A stretch of 64,000 nt of DNA from positions 682,001 through 746,000 of the forward strand of contig JAFKKF010000006.1 of assembly GCA_017305635.1 (NCBI GenBank), given 5' to 3'. The stretch's first letter is position 1. Each line of letters opens with the position of its first letter. This stretch comes from Hyphomicrobiales bacterium (GTDB taxonomy: Bacteria; Pseudomonadota; Alphaproteobacteria; Rhizobiales; Kaistiaceae). Positions 17,581-25,934 of this stretch are shown here, piece after piece. The notes under the pieces are model-generated. The model worked only from the letters and a program-made list of their open reading frames with translations. It was not told the DNA's origin and ran no database searches. The position numbers and the translations under genes were made by a program.

Positions 17581-19089
17581 TTATTCTTCTTTCGCGGCGA
17601 GGACCGGCGCGATCCTCGCTATCAGGTCGGGCAGGGCGCGGAAAGCCTCGCGATAGACGCGGTCATAGGTCGGCGCGAGGGCGGAGGGCTCCCACGGCAC
17701 GATATCGCGGCGGACGGCATTGGCCGCGGCGGCATGGTCGGCATAGAGGCCGGCGCCGATGCCGGCGAGCAGCGCCGCGCCGAGGGAGGTCGCCTCGCGC
17801 ATGTCGGCGGCCTCCATGCGGCGGCCGGTGACGTCGGCCTTCAGCTGCATCCAGACGCGGCTGCGGGTGAGCGAGCCCTCGACGCGGACGGCGTCGATGG
17901 GGCGGTCGAGATGCCGCGCCAGCCAGTCGAGGTTGGTGCGGAGCGAATAGCCGACGGCCTCCACGAGGGCCTGGAGGATGTCGGCGCCGGTATGGGCGAG
18001 CGTCAGGCCGAGGATGGCGCCGGTGCGGGCGTCTTCGTTCCAGTCCGGCGCCAGGAGGCGGCCGAAGCTCGAATAGGCGAGGAGGCCGGAGAATTTCAGC
18101 GGCGCGGGAATTGCCGCATCGATATCCGCGGGCAGCGTGCCGCGGGCGACCTCACGGGCGTACCAGTCGGTCAGCGCGGTGGCATAGCCGACGCGGGCGG
18201 AGAGGACATATCGCCCCGGCACGACATCGGCCTGGCAGGAGATGACGCCGGGATCCTGGCGGGTCGCGGCGGCGAAGTCGGCGACCGGCATGATGATCGC
18301 CTCGGCCGAGCCGGTGGAGTCGACGGCCATGGTCTCGACGCCGCGCACGGCGAAGGCGGCGCAGAGCCGGTCATGGCCGCCGGCGACGACCGGCGTGCCT
18401 TGGGCGAGGCCGGTAAGCGCGGCGGCAGAGGCGGTCACGGCGCCGACGCGCGTGCCGGCGGGGACGGATTCGGGAAGGAGGGCGCGGTCGAGGCCGGCGA
18501 GGGCGAGCAGGTCGTCGGACCAGGCAAGGCGCGCCTGGTCGAAGAGGAGCGTGCGGGTGGCGAGGGAATGGTCGGTGGCGAAGGCGCCGGAGAGGCGCTG
18601 GAGGATGAGATCGCCGAGGCCGAGCCAGTGGCGGGTGCGAGCGAAGGCTTCGGGCTCGTGGCGGCGCATCCAGAGGAGGCGGTTGACGCTGTAGAAGGAA
18701 TCGAGCGGCTGGCCGGTGATGGCGAAGATGCGCTGCGGCCCGGCCGCCTCGCGCCACCAGGCGGCCTCCTCGCCGCCGCGCGAATCGAACCAGGCGAAGG
18801 CCGGGCGGACGGGGGCGCCGCTGGCATCGAGGGGCACGCCGGCCTCGCCGACCGAGGTGACGGCGACAGCCGCGACCTCGTATCCGGGGATGGTCTCGAC
18901 GAGGCCGAGGACGAGGCCGGCGACGGCGCGCCAGAGCGCATCGGTGTCATGCTCGGCACGGCCGCCGGGCAGACGGGTCGTAGAGGTCTCGCCGCGCCGG
19001 GCGGCGATGAGGCGCCCGTCGACACCGAAGGCCGTCACCTTGATCGAAGAGGTGCCGACGTCGATGGCGAGGAGGGCCGGGGCGGTCAT
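17581..19089 (-). CDS. FGGY-family carbohydrate kinase
   Basis: This 502-residue ATP-dependent sugar kinase begins ALLAIDVGTSSIKVTAFG, the FGGY phosphate-binding start. It contains AFAWFDSRGGEEAAWW, VVAGGHDRLCAAFA and the C-terminal ATP-site region RVEGSLTRSRVWMQLKADVTG. Length and two-domain layout are normal for the xylulokinase/gluconokinase family. The ATG at 19089 overlaps the aldolase stop as ATGA, so kinase and aldolase are coupled. It would phosphorylate the ketose or polyol that the aldolase later cleaves. The substrate is not recognisable. Confidence 0.88.
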   Translation of the reverse strand: MTAPALLAIDVGTSSIKVTAFGVDGRLIAARRGETSTTRLPGGRAEHDTDALWRAVAGLVLGLVETIPGYEVAAVAVTSVGEAGVPLDASGAPVRPAFAWFDSRGGEEAAWWREAAGPQRIFAITGQPLDSFYSVNRLLWMRRHEPEAFARTRHWLGLGDLILQRLSGAFATDHSLATRTLLFDQARLAWSDDLLALAGLDRALLPESVPAGTRVGAVTASAAALTGLAQGTPVVAGGHDRLCAAFAVRGVETMAVDSTGSAEAIIMPVADFAAATRQDPGVISCQADVVPGRYVLSARVGYATALTDWYAREVARGTLPADIDAAIPAPLKFSGLLAYSSFGRLLAPDWNEDARTGAILGLTLAHTGADILQALVEAVGYSLRTNLDWLARHLDRPIDAVRVEGSLTRSRVWMQLKADVTGRRMEAADMREATSLGAALLAGIGAGLYADHAAAANAVRRDIVPWEPSALAPTYDRVYREAFRALPDLIARIAPVLAAKEE

Positions 19090-19985
19090 CGGGGGTTGGC
19101 AGCACTCTTCGGGCCGGGGCGCACCGAGCGGTCGACGATGGCGACCAGCTCGTTCAGCCGGGCGACGGAATCGGTGCGGATCGCGGCGGCATAGTCCGAC
19201 TGGCGGATCGTGTCGGCCCAGATGGCGCGGCCGGCGAGGAAGCCGGAGGCGCCGTTCCGGCAGGCGATCGCGACGGCGTTGGCGAACTTCTCCGCCGGGA
19301 CGCCCTGGGAGAGGACGACCCAGGGGCAGGGAGAGATCGCCGATATCTGCCCGCAGACCTCGGCCATGGCGGCGTCGCTCTCCCTGCCCTGGAACGGCAC
19401 CTCGCATTTGTACAGGTCGGGCTTCGCGGCGGCGAGCTCGCGCGCGGCGTCGAGGATGAGCGATTCACGCGATGCGCCGTCGGTCGGACGGACGACCGCC
19501 TCGACGATGCCGATCAGGCCGGTCCGCCGGCTCATCTCCATGAAGCGGCGGGCGACGTCGAGATTGCGGAGGCGGGAGGCGTCATCCGGGCGCCAGATGA
19601 GAAGGAGCTTGAGCGCGACGGCGCCGGCCTTCCTCTCGGCCTCGGCGGAGACCGCCTCGTCGACATCGGTGCTCTCGACCGGCTGGCCGGCCACCTGGAT
19701 CAGGGCATCGGCCGCCATGATGCGCCCGCAGGCGGGCGCGACGCGGCCGGCGAGCTCGAAGGCGGGACGGGCGAAGATGCGGTCGAAGAGCATGGCCGAG
19801 GCGAGGGGCGCGAGGGTCGCCGCTACCGCCTCCTTGAAGCGCACGAGCGTGTCGTCGGGGATGGTACCGCCGCGCGCCTCGGCGAACATGCCGCGGAGCG
19901 ACTCGCGCTGGTCGATGGCGACCATGGCGAGAGCTCCCGACGGACGCGCGATCGGGGCGAGGGGTGAAGCGGCCTGACCATCCAT
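19086..19985 (-). CDS. Class I ketose-1-phosphate aldolase, YihT/LacD-like
   Basis: This 299-residue protein resembles E. coli YihT (sulfofructose-1-phosphate aldolase) along its length: PSGALAMVAIDQRESLRGMF, ADLYKxE-type PDLYKCEVPFQG with Lys193 in the Schiff-base position, VVLSQGVPAEKF and GASGFLAGRAIWA. It should cleave a phosphorylated ketose into dihydroxyacetone phosphate and an aldehyde. The ATG at 19985 follows AGAGGAAC and gives family length; upstream codons to 20087 are unlikely to be used. It heads a three-gene operon with the kinase and the tartrate-type dehydrogenase. No other sulfoglycolysis gene is nearby, so a sulfosugar substrate is not claimed. Confidence 0.8.
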   Translation of the reverse strand: MDGQAASPLAPIARPSGALAMVAIDQRESLRGMFAEARGGTIPDDTLVRFKEAVAATLAPLASAMLFDRIFARPAFELAGRVAPACGRIMAADALIQVAGQPVESTDVDEAVSAEAERKAGAVALKLLLIWRPDDASRLRNLDVARRFMEMSRRTGLIGIVEAVVRPTDGASRESLILDAARELAAAKPDLYKCEVPFQGRESDAAMAEVCGQISAISPCPWVVLSQGVPAEKFANAVAIACRNGASGFLAGRAIWADTIRQSDYAAAIRTDSVARLNELVAIVDRSVRPGPKSAANPR

Positions 19986-20162
19986 GCGACGTTCCTCTGC
20001 TGTCCCGGCCGGCCCTGGCTGGCCGTGCCGGGTGAATGATCGAGTCATAACAACAAAGATGTTTGATTTCCACCATTCTTGTGGCAAGACGTGCCGGGAT
20101 TTGTTTTCGCCGGTTCACGCCTGGCCGGAAACGGCGGGAATTTCCGGACGTCGGGAGGATGA

Positions 20163-20951
20163 ATGCCGATCGGAGGGGAAGCCCTTGCAGGGCGCGTCGC
20201 CCTGGTCACGGGAGCCGGAAGGGGCATAGGCGCGGCGGTCGCCATGCGCCTGGCGAGCGATGGGGCGAAGGTCGTCGTCGGCGATATCGACGCCGCCGCG
20301 GCCGGGACGGTCGCGGAGCGGATCGGGAAGGCGGGCGGCACCGCGGCCGCGATGCGCATGGACGTGGCCGATGCCGGCGACCGCGAGCGCGCGGTGGAGG
20401 CGGCGGCGAAGCTCGGCGGGCTGCACGTCCTCGTCAATGCCGCCGGCATCCTCATCGCGGAACTGCCGCAGGACGTGACGCCGGCGAGCTGGGCGAAGGT
20501 CTTCGCGGTCAATGTCGAGGGGCTGTTCTTCACGTGCCAGGCGGCGCTGCCCCTCATGCGCGGGCAGAAGCACGGGCGCATCATCAATTTCTCCTCGACC
20601 GGCGCCAAGCTCGGGACGGCGGCGCTGATCAGCTACAATGCCAGCAAGTCGGCGGTGCTCGCCATCACGCGCGGCTTCGCCACCCAGTTCGGGCGCGAGG
20701 GTATCACCGCGAATTCGGTGCTGCCGGGCATCATCGACACCTCGATGTGGGAAGTGATCAATGCCGAGGTCGGCCCGATGATCGGCTTCGCGCCGGGCAC
20801 GATGATGGAGGATCGCGTCGGCCGCATTCCGGTCGGCCGGGCCGGCGTGCCGGACGACGTGGCGGCGGTGGTCGCCTTCCTCGCCTCGGAGGGCGCTGCC
20901 TATGTCAACGGGCAGTCGATCAACGTCTGCGGCGGGTTGCTGATGAGCTGA
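20163..20951 (+). CDS. Short-chain dehydrogenase/reductase
   Basis: This 262-residue classical SDR has the cofactor motif TGAGRGIG, NAAG, a catalytic Ser in INFSSTGAK and the YNASK active-site motif. It oxidises or reduces a sugar, polyol or hydroxy acid with NAD(P)H. The start at 20163 follows GGGAGG. It is the first gene of a rightward run divergent from the aldolase-kinase operon across a 177-bp spacer, so both arms may serve one pathway. The substrate is unknown. Confidence 0.88.
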   Translation: MPIGGEALAGRVALVTGAGRGIGAAVAMRLASDGAKVVVGDIDAAAAGTVAERIGKAGGTAAAMRMDVADAGDRERAVEAAAKLGGLHVLVNAAGILIAELPQDVTPASWAKVFAVNVEGLFFTCQAALPLMRGQKHGRIINFSSTGAKLGTAALISYNASKSAVLAITRGFATQFGREGITANSVLPGIIDTSMWEVINAEVGPMIGFAPGTMMEDRVGRIPVGRAGVPDDVAAVVAFLASEGAAYVNGQSINVCGGLLMS

Positions 20952-20988
20952 CGGTCAACCAGTTGAACATATGGAGGAAATGGCAAGC

Positions 20989-21750
20989 ATGAGCGCGACT
21001 GGAAAATACAGCGCCGCGGACGTGGCGGCGATGATGGCGGGGTGCGAGGTGATCGATCTCGCGCCGGTGCTGACGCCCAACATGGTCAAGTGGCCCTCCC
21101 ATCCCGATCTCGCCATCATCGACGATGCGCGCACCCACGAGGCGGACGGCTATTTCCTCCAGACGCTGATCATCCCGGAGCATGTCGGCTGCCACGTCGA
21201 TGCGCCGTCGCATGCGCACCGGAACCTGATGCACAAGACGATCGAGAAGTTTCCGGCCGACTGCATCATGGGGCCGGCGAAGAAGGTCGACGTCAGCGAC
21301 CTCGACCTGCAGCCGGGCGACTCGCTGAGCCTCGCGCAATACGAAGCGGCGGCGAAGAAAGCGGGCGTCACCATCGAGAAGGGCGACATCGCGCTCGTCC
21401 AGTTCGGCTGGGACAAGAACCTGCCCGGCGGCAGCGCCGGCCGCGACCGCAGCTGGTGGGGCCGCAACAATCCCGGCATGACCGAGGATCTCTGCCGCTT
21501 CTTCTCCGAGCGCCAGGTGAAGGCGGTGGGCAGCGACACGGCCTCGGCCGACCTCGGCCAGAAGGACAATGTGATCGTGTCCGATTTCGGCCACCGCCTC
21601 TATTTCCTGCCGAAGGACATCCTCATCATCGAGGGGCTGCTCGACCTCGGCCGCGCCCCGGCCGAATTCTACTTCATCGCGCTGCCCCTGAAGATCAAGG
21701 GCGGCTCGGGCTCGCCCCTCCGGCCGGTCGGCGTGGTGGCGCGGCGCTGA
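20989..21750 (+). CDS. Cyclase-family metal-dependent hydrolase (kynurenine-formamidase-like fold)
   Basis: This 253-residue protein of the cyclase superfamily (Pfam Cyclase) has the metal-binding segment HVGCHVDAPSHAH, a variant of HxGTHxDxPxH, and a later IVQ/ALVQFGWD strand. Relatives hydrolyse amides, lactones or isatin. The ATG at 20989 has GGAGGA ten bases upstream, whereas the earlier in-frame ATGs at 20971 and 20980 would overlap or crowd that site. It follows the SDR gene by 37 bp and may hydrolyse a lactone formed by that enzyme; this is inference. Confidence 0.82.
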   Translation: MSATGKYSAADVAAMMAGCEVIDLAPVLTPNMVKWPSHPDLAIIDDARTHEADGYFLQTLIIPEHVGCHVDAPSHAHRNLMHKTIEKFPADCIMGPAKKVDVSDLDLQPGDSLSLAQYEAAAKKAGVTIEKGDIALVQFGWDKNLPGGSAGRDRSWWGRNNPGMTEDLCRFFSERQVKAVGSDTASADLGQKDNVIVSDFGHRLYFLPKDILIIEGLLDLGRAPAEFYFIALPLKIKGGSGSPLRPVGVVARR

Positions 21751-21754
21751 TCCG

Positions 21755-21847
21755 TTTGTAGGACAAATTAGCGTTTCCGAATTGCGGAGGCTTGGCTATG
21801 CTGGTATCCGGGTATCAACCGGAATGTGCGGATAGCACCATTCCGGT
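21755..21847. promoter_or_regulatory. Operator-like dyad and leader stem-loop upstream of the dehydrogenase-deoR-ABC operon
   Basis: The 130-bp gap holds the short dyad TTTGT-AGG-ACAAA (21755-21767). It also holds a near-perfect stem-loop at 21818-21847, with arms ACCGGAATGTGC and GCAC(C)ATTCCGGT and loop GGATA. The first could be a regulator site and the second a 5'-leader structure. No sigma-70 consensus is obvious. A DeoR-family regulator is encoded in the operon, so autoregulation here is plausible. Confidence 0.45.
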
Positions 21848-21880
21848 GGGGAGCGGCCGGAGAAGCCGCCGCGTCGGGGT

Positions 21881-22951
21881 GTGAACGTGGCCAAGGAGCG
21901 AACCGGCCTTGCCGGAATCTGGCACGGTCCAAAGGACCTGAGGGTCGAGCCGCAGAAGGTCGGCCCGGCCTTGCCGGGCCGCGCCATCGTGCGCATGCTC
22001 GCGAGCGGCGTCTGCGGCTCCGACGTCCATGCCGTCCATGGCGACTTCCGGCTGTGGACGCCGCCGGTCATCCTCGGCCACGAGGGCGTCGGTATCGTCG
22101 AGGACCTCGGCGAGGGCATCGCGCCGGCCAAGGTCGGGCAGCTCGTGGCGGTCAGCCCGAGCGTCTCGTGCGGCGTCTGCTATCACTGCCGCGAGGGCGA
22201 GGAACTGCTCTGCTCGCATCGCTCGGCCCATCTGGCGGCCTTTGCCGACTATGCCGACGTGCCGCTGGCGGCGCTCTATCCGCTGCCGGAAGGGGTCTCG
22301 TGGAAGGCGGGTATCTTCACCGAGCCGCTCTCCGCCGCGCTCCACGCCATCACCCTTGCCGACATCAAGCCGGGCGAGTGGGTGGGCGTGGTCGGCGGCG
22401 GTGCCATCGGGATGCTCCTCCTCCAGCTGGCGCACCAGCAGGGCGCCAACGTGCTTCTCTCCGAGCCCGAGCCGCAACGGCGCGGGATCGCCGCGAAGCT
22501 CGGCGCGGAAATGATCGTGGACCCGCGTGCCGAGGACCCGGCCAAGGCGGCTCTCGACGCCACCGGGGGCGTCGGGCTCGACCGCGTCATCGAGGCGGTC
22601 GGCCGTCCGCAGACCGTGCAGCAGGCGATGCAGATGGCGCGCCGTGGCGGCACGGTGGTGGTGATGGGCGTCGCCGACCAGACGGCGGAGATTCCCATTC
22701 GGCCCTACGATCTCTACCAGCGACAGCTGACGCTGAAGGGCTCGTTCATCCGCAACTTCGACTTCCAGCGCGCGGTGCGCCTCCTGCCGCGCCTCGAGCT
22801 CGAGAGCCTGGTGACGGCCGAGTTCGGGCTCGAGGACCTCAACGAGGCGATCGACACGGTGAAGGCCGGCAAGGGGCTGAAGACCGTGGTCGTCACCTCG
22901 GCACGCGCGGAGCGGGAACGCGCCGACGCGGCCGTGGCGGGCGCGCCATGA
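21881..22951 (+). CDS. Zinc-dependent alcohol/polyol dehydrogenase (MDR family)
   Basis: This medium-chain dehydrogenase has 356 residues. ASGVCGSDVHAVHGD carries a catalytic zinc cysteine, GHEGVGIVEDLGEG is the family signature, and four cysteines in CGVCYHCREGEELLC bind the structural zinc. The nucleotide-binding fold is GVVGGGAIGMLLLQLA. Relatives are sorbitol/xylitol and threonine dehydrogenases. The start is GTG at 21881, with a second in-frame GTG at 21887. It overlaps the next gene (deoR type) as ATGA. It probably oxidises the polyol brought in by the ABC system encoded downstream. Confidence 0.87.
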   Translation: MNVAKERTGLAGIWHGPKDLRVEPQKVGPALPGRAIVRMLASGVCGSDVHAVHGDFRLWTPPVILGHEGVGIVEDLGEGIAPAKVGQLVAVSPSVSCGVCYHCREGEELLCSHRSAHLAAFADYADVPLAALYPLPEGVSWKAGIFTEPLSAALHAITLADIKPGEWVGVVGGGAIGMLLLQLAHQQGANVLLSEPEPQRRGIAAKLGAEMIVDPRAEDPAKAALDATGGVGLDRVIEAVGRPQTVQQAMQMARRGGTVVVMGVADQTAEIPIRPYDLYQRQLTLKGSFIRNFDFQRAVRLLPRLELESLVTAEFGLEDLNEAIDTVKAGKGLKTVVVTSARAERERADAAVAGAP

Positions 22952-23799
22952 CGCCGGCGCTCCGCGTCGGCGATGACGGGATGGGCGTGGCGGCGGGCGA
23001 AAGCCGGCCGCAGCTCCGCTACAATTCCGCCCCCGAGCGACGCGAGCGCATCCTCGACCTCGTGAAGGGGGCCGGCTACTCGTCGGTCGCCGAGCTCGGC
23101 GAACGTTTCGCCGTGTCCGAGATGACCGTCCGGCGCGATCTCGGCAAGCTCGAGGAACAGGGCCTGGTGCGCGTGGTCCATGGCGGCGTCAGCGCGGTCA
23201 CCGACCTCGTCGCGCCGGTCGAATTCCAGTTCCGCAGCCACCAGCACATGGCGGCGAAGCGCGCCATCGGCGCCCATGCCGCAACCATGGTGGAGAGCGG
23301 CTCGGTCATTGCGCTCGACGCGGGCACGACGGTGCTCGAGCTGGCGCGGCGCCTGCCGGCAGGCCGGAACCTCACCGTCGTCACCCATTCGCTGCCGGCG
23401 ATGAACGCGGTGGCGCGGCGCGAGGGGACGCGGCTGGTCGGGCTCGCCGGCACCTACGAGCCCGAGCTCCAGGTCTTTGCCGGGCAGCTTGCGCTGGAGC
23501 CGCTGTCACAGCTCCACGTGCAGACGCTCTTCCTCGCCACCTCGTCGATCTCCGAGGGCGCCATGCGGGCGACCAACAGCCACGAGGTCGAGATGAAGCA
23601 GGCCCTTCTCAAGGTCGCCGACCGGGTGGTGCTGCTCGCCGATTCCTCCAAGTTCGAATATTCGGCGCTGATGATGGTGGCGCCGCTCGCCGCCGTCGCA
23701 ACGCTGGTCACCGACGAGGACATTTCCGCGGCGGGGCGGTACGCGGTGGAGCAGGCCGGCGTGGAACTGGTCACCGTGCCCTTCGAGGGAGGGAACTGA
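22948..23799 (+). CDS. DeoR-family transcriptional regulator
   Basis: This 283-residue regulator has an N-terminal DeoR helix-turn-helix, SVAELGERFAVSEMTVRRDLGKLEEQGLVR. It is followed by the sugar-phosphate-sensing domain with SVIALDAGTTVLELARRL. A polar tail of about 25 residues precedes the HTH. The start ATG overlaps the dehydrogenase stop (ATGA), and its stop overlaps the permease start (TGATG), so it lies inside the operon it probably controls. Such proteins usually repress until a phosphorylated sugar binds. The effector is unknown. Confidence 0.9.
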   Translation: MTPALRVGDDGMGVAAGESRPQLRYNSAPERRERILDLVKGAGYSSVAELGERFAVSEMTVRRDLGKLEEQGLVRVVHGGVSAVTDLVAPVEFQFRSHQHMAAKRAIGAHAATMVESGSVIALDAGTTVLELARRLPAGRNLTVVTHSLPAMNAVARREGTRLVGLAGTYEPELQVFAGQLALEPLSQLHVQTLFLATSSISEGAMRATNSHEVEMKQALLKVADRVVLLADSSKFEYSALMMVAPLAAVATLVTDEDISAAGRYAVEQAGVELVTVPFEGGN

Positions 23800-24788
23800 T
23801 GTCGGTGACGGCGACGGCCACTCCCTCGCTCTTCGCGTCGCTGCGCAACGCCATCGCGCAGCGGCCGGCGCTGAACCGTGCGCTGCCGGCGATCCTCAGC
23901 CTCGTCGTCCTGCTCGTCGTCGCCGGCGTCCTGATCCCGGCCTTCCTGCTCCCCGACCGGCTGCTCCTCCTCGGCCAGCAGGTGGCACCGCTGGCGCTGG
24001 TGGCGATCGGGCAGACGCTGGTCGTCCTCATCGGCGGCATCGACCTGTCGGTCGGTGCCGTGCTGACGCTCTCCCTCGTCCTCGGCGCCGGCATCGCGCG
24101 CGGGGCGGATTCCATGGTGCTGGTCGCGATCGTCGCCTGCCTCGGCGTCGGCGCGGCGATCGGCCTCGTCAACGGGCTTCTGATCACGCGGCTGAGGCTA
24201 CCGGCGCTGATCTCGACGCTCGCCACCGCGACCATGGTTAAGGGCGCCTCCTGGGTCTACACCAACGGCGCACCGAACGGCTCGATGCCGCCGAGCCTGC
24301 AATATGCGGCGAACGGCAAGATCGGCATCGTCCCGGTCGCCGACATCATCATCGCGCTGGTCTTCGCGGGTGTTCTCGTCCTGCTCACGCGCACGCTCTT
24401 CGGGCGGCGGCTCTACGCGGTCGGCGCCAATCCGCGCACGGCGGAACTGACGGGCATCCGCGTCGAGCGGATCACGGTGATCGCCTACGTGCTCTGCGGC
24501 ATGCTCGCCGCGGCGGCCGGCCTGCTGCTCGGCGGCTACATCGCCGTCGGCACGCTCGATGCGGGCGAGACCTATGTCCTCAATTCGCTGGCGGTGGTGC
24601 TGATCGGCGGCACCAGCCTCTCGGGGGGCGAGGGCGGCGTCTGGGGGACGATCATCGGCGTGGTGATCCTCGCCGTGCTGACCGCGCTGCTCATCCAGCT
24701 CTCGGTGCCGATCGCGCTCCGCTCGGTGCTCCTCGCGCTCATCGTGATCGTCGGCGCCATACTCCAGGGCAGGCGGATCACGACATGA
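23799..24788 (+). CDS. Rbs-type sugar ABC transporter permease (first of two)
   Basis: This 329-residue inner-membrane permease is of the RbsC/BPD_transp_2 family. The signature GGIDLSVGAVLTLSLVLG and the cytoplasmic coupling-loop region GRRLYAVGANPRTAELTGI are clear. About ten hydrophobic segments are present. It overlaps the deoR-type stop by one base and precedes the binding protein, ATPase and a second permease, so the transporter is a heterodimeric-permease type. Substrate is probably the sugar or polyol handled by the neighbouring dehydrogenases. Confidence 0.9.
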   Translation: MSVTATATPSLFASLRNAIAQRPALNRALPAILSLVVLLVVAGVLIPAFLLPDRLLLLGQQVAPLALVAIGQTLVVLIGGIDLSVGAVLTLSLVLGAGIARGADSMVLVAIVACLGVGAAIGLVNGLLITRLRLPALISTLATATMVKGASWVYTNGAPNGSMPPSLQYAANGKIGIVPVADIIIALVFAGVLVLLTRTLFGRRLYAVGANPRTAELTGIRVERITVIAYVLCGMLAAAAGLLLGGYIAVGTLDAGETYVLNSLAVVLIGGTSLSGGEGGVWGTIIGVVILAVLTALLIQLSVPIALRSVLLALIVIVGAILQGRRITT

Positions 24789-24868
24789 TATCCGTCGCCG
24801 GCAACGGCGGCGCGATGAAGGTGACTGAAACGAAGAACTGAAAACCAAAAGGGGAAGGAACTCACACC

Positions 24869-25903
24869 ATGAACAAGACGTCCCGTTGGATGATGGCCGG
24901 CATTGCCGCCACGGCGCTCGCCGTGTCCGCGATGGCCACCGGCGCCTCGGCTGCCGACAAGCAGCCGCCCTTCGTGATCGGCGTGTCGAACGACTCGGTC
25001 GCCAATCCGTTCCGCGTGCAGATGATCAACGAGATCCAGTACTACGCGAGCCAGCATCCCGAGCTGATCAAGGAGCTCATCGTCCTCAATGCCGGCGAGG
25101 ACACCAACAAGCAGATCTCGGACGTGCAGGACCTGATCTCGCGCGGCGTCGACGGCATCGTGCTGTCGCCGCATTCGAACACCGCCTTCGCCGGGGTGCT
25201 GAAGGACGCGAAGGAATACGGCATCCCGGTCGCCACCTATAACAACAACATCACCGATGGCGCCGACCTGCTCGTGGCCCAGGTGAACCCGCCCTTCAGG
25301 CAGTGGTCGGTCGAGACCACCGACTGGCTCGCCAAGGCGATGAACGGCAAGGGCAACGTCATCGCGCTTCGCGGCATCGCCGGCACGCCGGTCGATGGCG
25401 ACGAGTGGGACGGCGCCCAGGAAGTGCTCGCCAAGTATCCGGACATCAAGGTCATCTGCACCGAATATGCCAACTGGGACTACGGTGCGGCGAAGACGGC
25501 GGTGCAGAACTGCCTCGCCAACCATCCGGAAGTGAACGGCATCCTCTCGGTCGGCGACTCGATGACCTGGGCGGCCGGCGAAGTGCTCGCGGCGCAGGGC
25601 TACGACATCGGCACGATCCCGATGATCGGCATCGGCGGCGGCAACGGCCCGATGAAGTGGTTGGCCAAGAACCCGAATGTCAAATTCTACATCATCGGCG
25701 ACCACACCGACGTCGCCGTGTTCGGCACGATCAACGTGATCAACGCGCTGACCGGCAAGGCGGGCGAGAAGGTCGAGATCCCGACCAAGGCGATCACCGC
25801 CGACACGCTGAAGGACTTCGTCCAGCCTGACCTGCCGGACAACGTCTGGCTCGTCGGCACGCAGCTGCCGGCAGAGGAACTGAAGAAGCAGGCGACCCGC
25901 TAA
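24869..25903 (+). CDS. Periplasmic sugar-binding protein of ABC importer
   Basis: This 344-residue RbsB-like protein has a signal peptide ending near GASA (about residue 28) and a mature start ADKQPPFVIGVSNDSVANPFR. Typical hinge and ligand-pocket segments are DLISRGVDGIVLSPHSN, GIPVATYNNNITDG, NGILSVGDSMTWAAGE and MIGIGGGNGP. It sits between the first permease and the ATPase gene, behind GGGGAAGGA. It is the recognition component for the transporter at 23799-28519. The ligand is unknown. Confidence 0.9.
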   Translation: MNKTSRWMMAGIAATALAVSAMATGASAADKQPPFVIGVSNDSVANPFRVQMINEIQYYASQHPELIKELIVLNAGEDTNKQISDVQDLISRGVDGIVLSPHSNTAFAGVLKDAKEYGIPVATYNNNITDGADLLVAQVNPPFRQWSVETTDWLAKAMNGKGNVIALRGIAGTPVDGDEWDGAQEVLAKYPDIKVICTEYANWDYGAAKTAVQNCLANHPEVNGILSVGDSMTWAAGEVLAAQGYDIGTIPMIGIGGGNGPMKWLAKNPNVKFYIIGDHTDVAVFGTINVINALTGKAGEKVEIPTKAITADTLKDFVQPDLPDNVWLVGTQLPAEELKKQATR

Positions 25904-25934
25904 GGGCCGGCTGAACGAGCTCCCAGGACGGACT

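Noticed and set aside
19086-19985. Sulfoquinovose (sulfoglycolysis) locus
   Set aside because: The aldolase resembles YihT, but the isomerase, PfkB kinase, sulfolactaldehyde reductase and sulfoquinovosidase of that pathway are absent, and the kinase is of another family. The substrate is left open.
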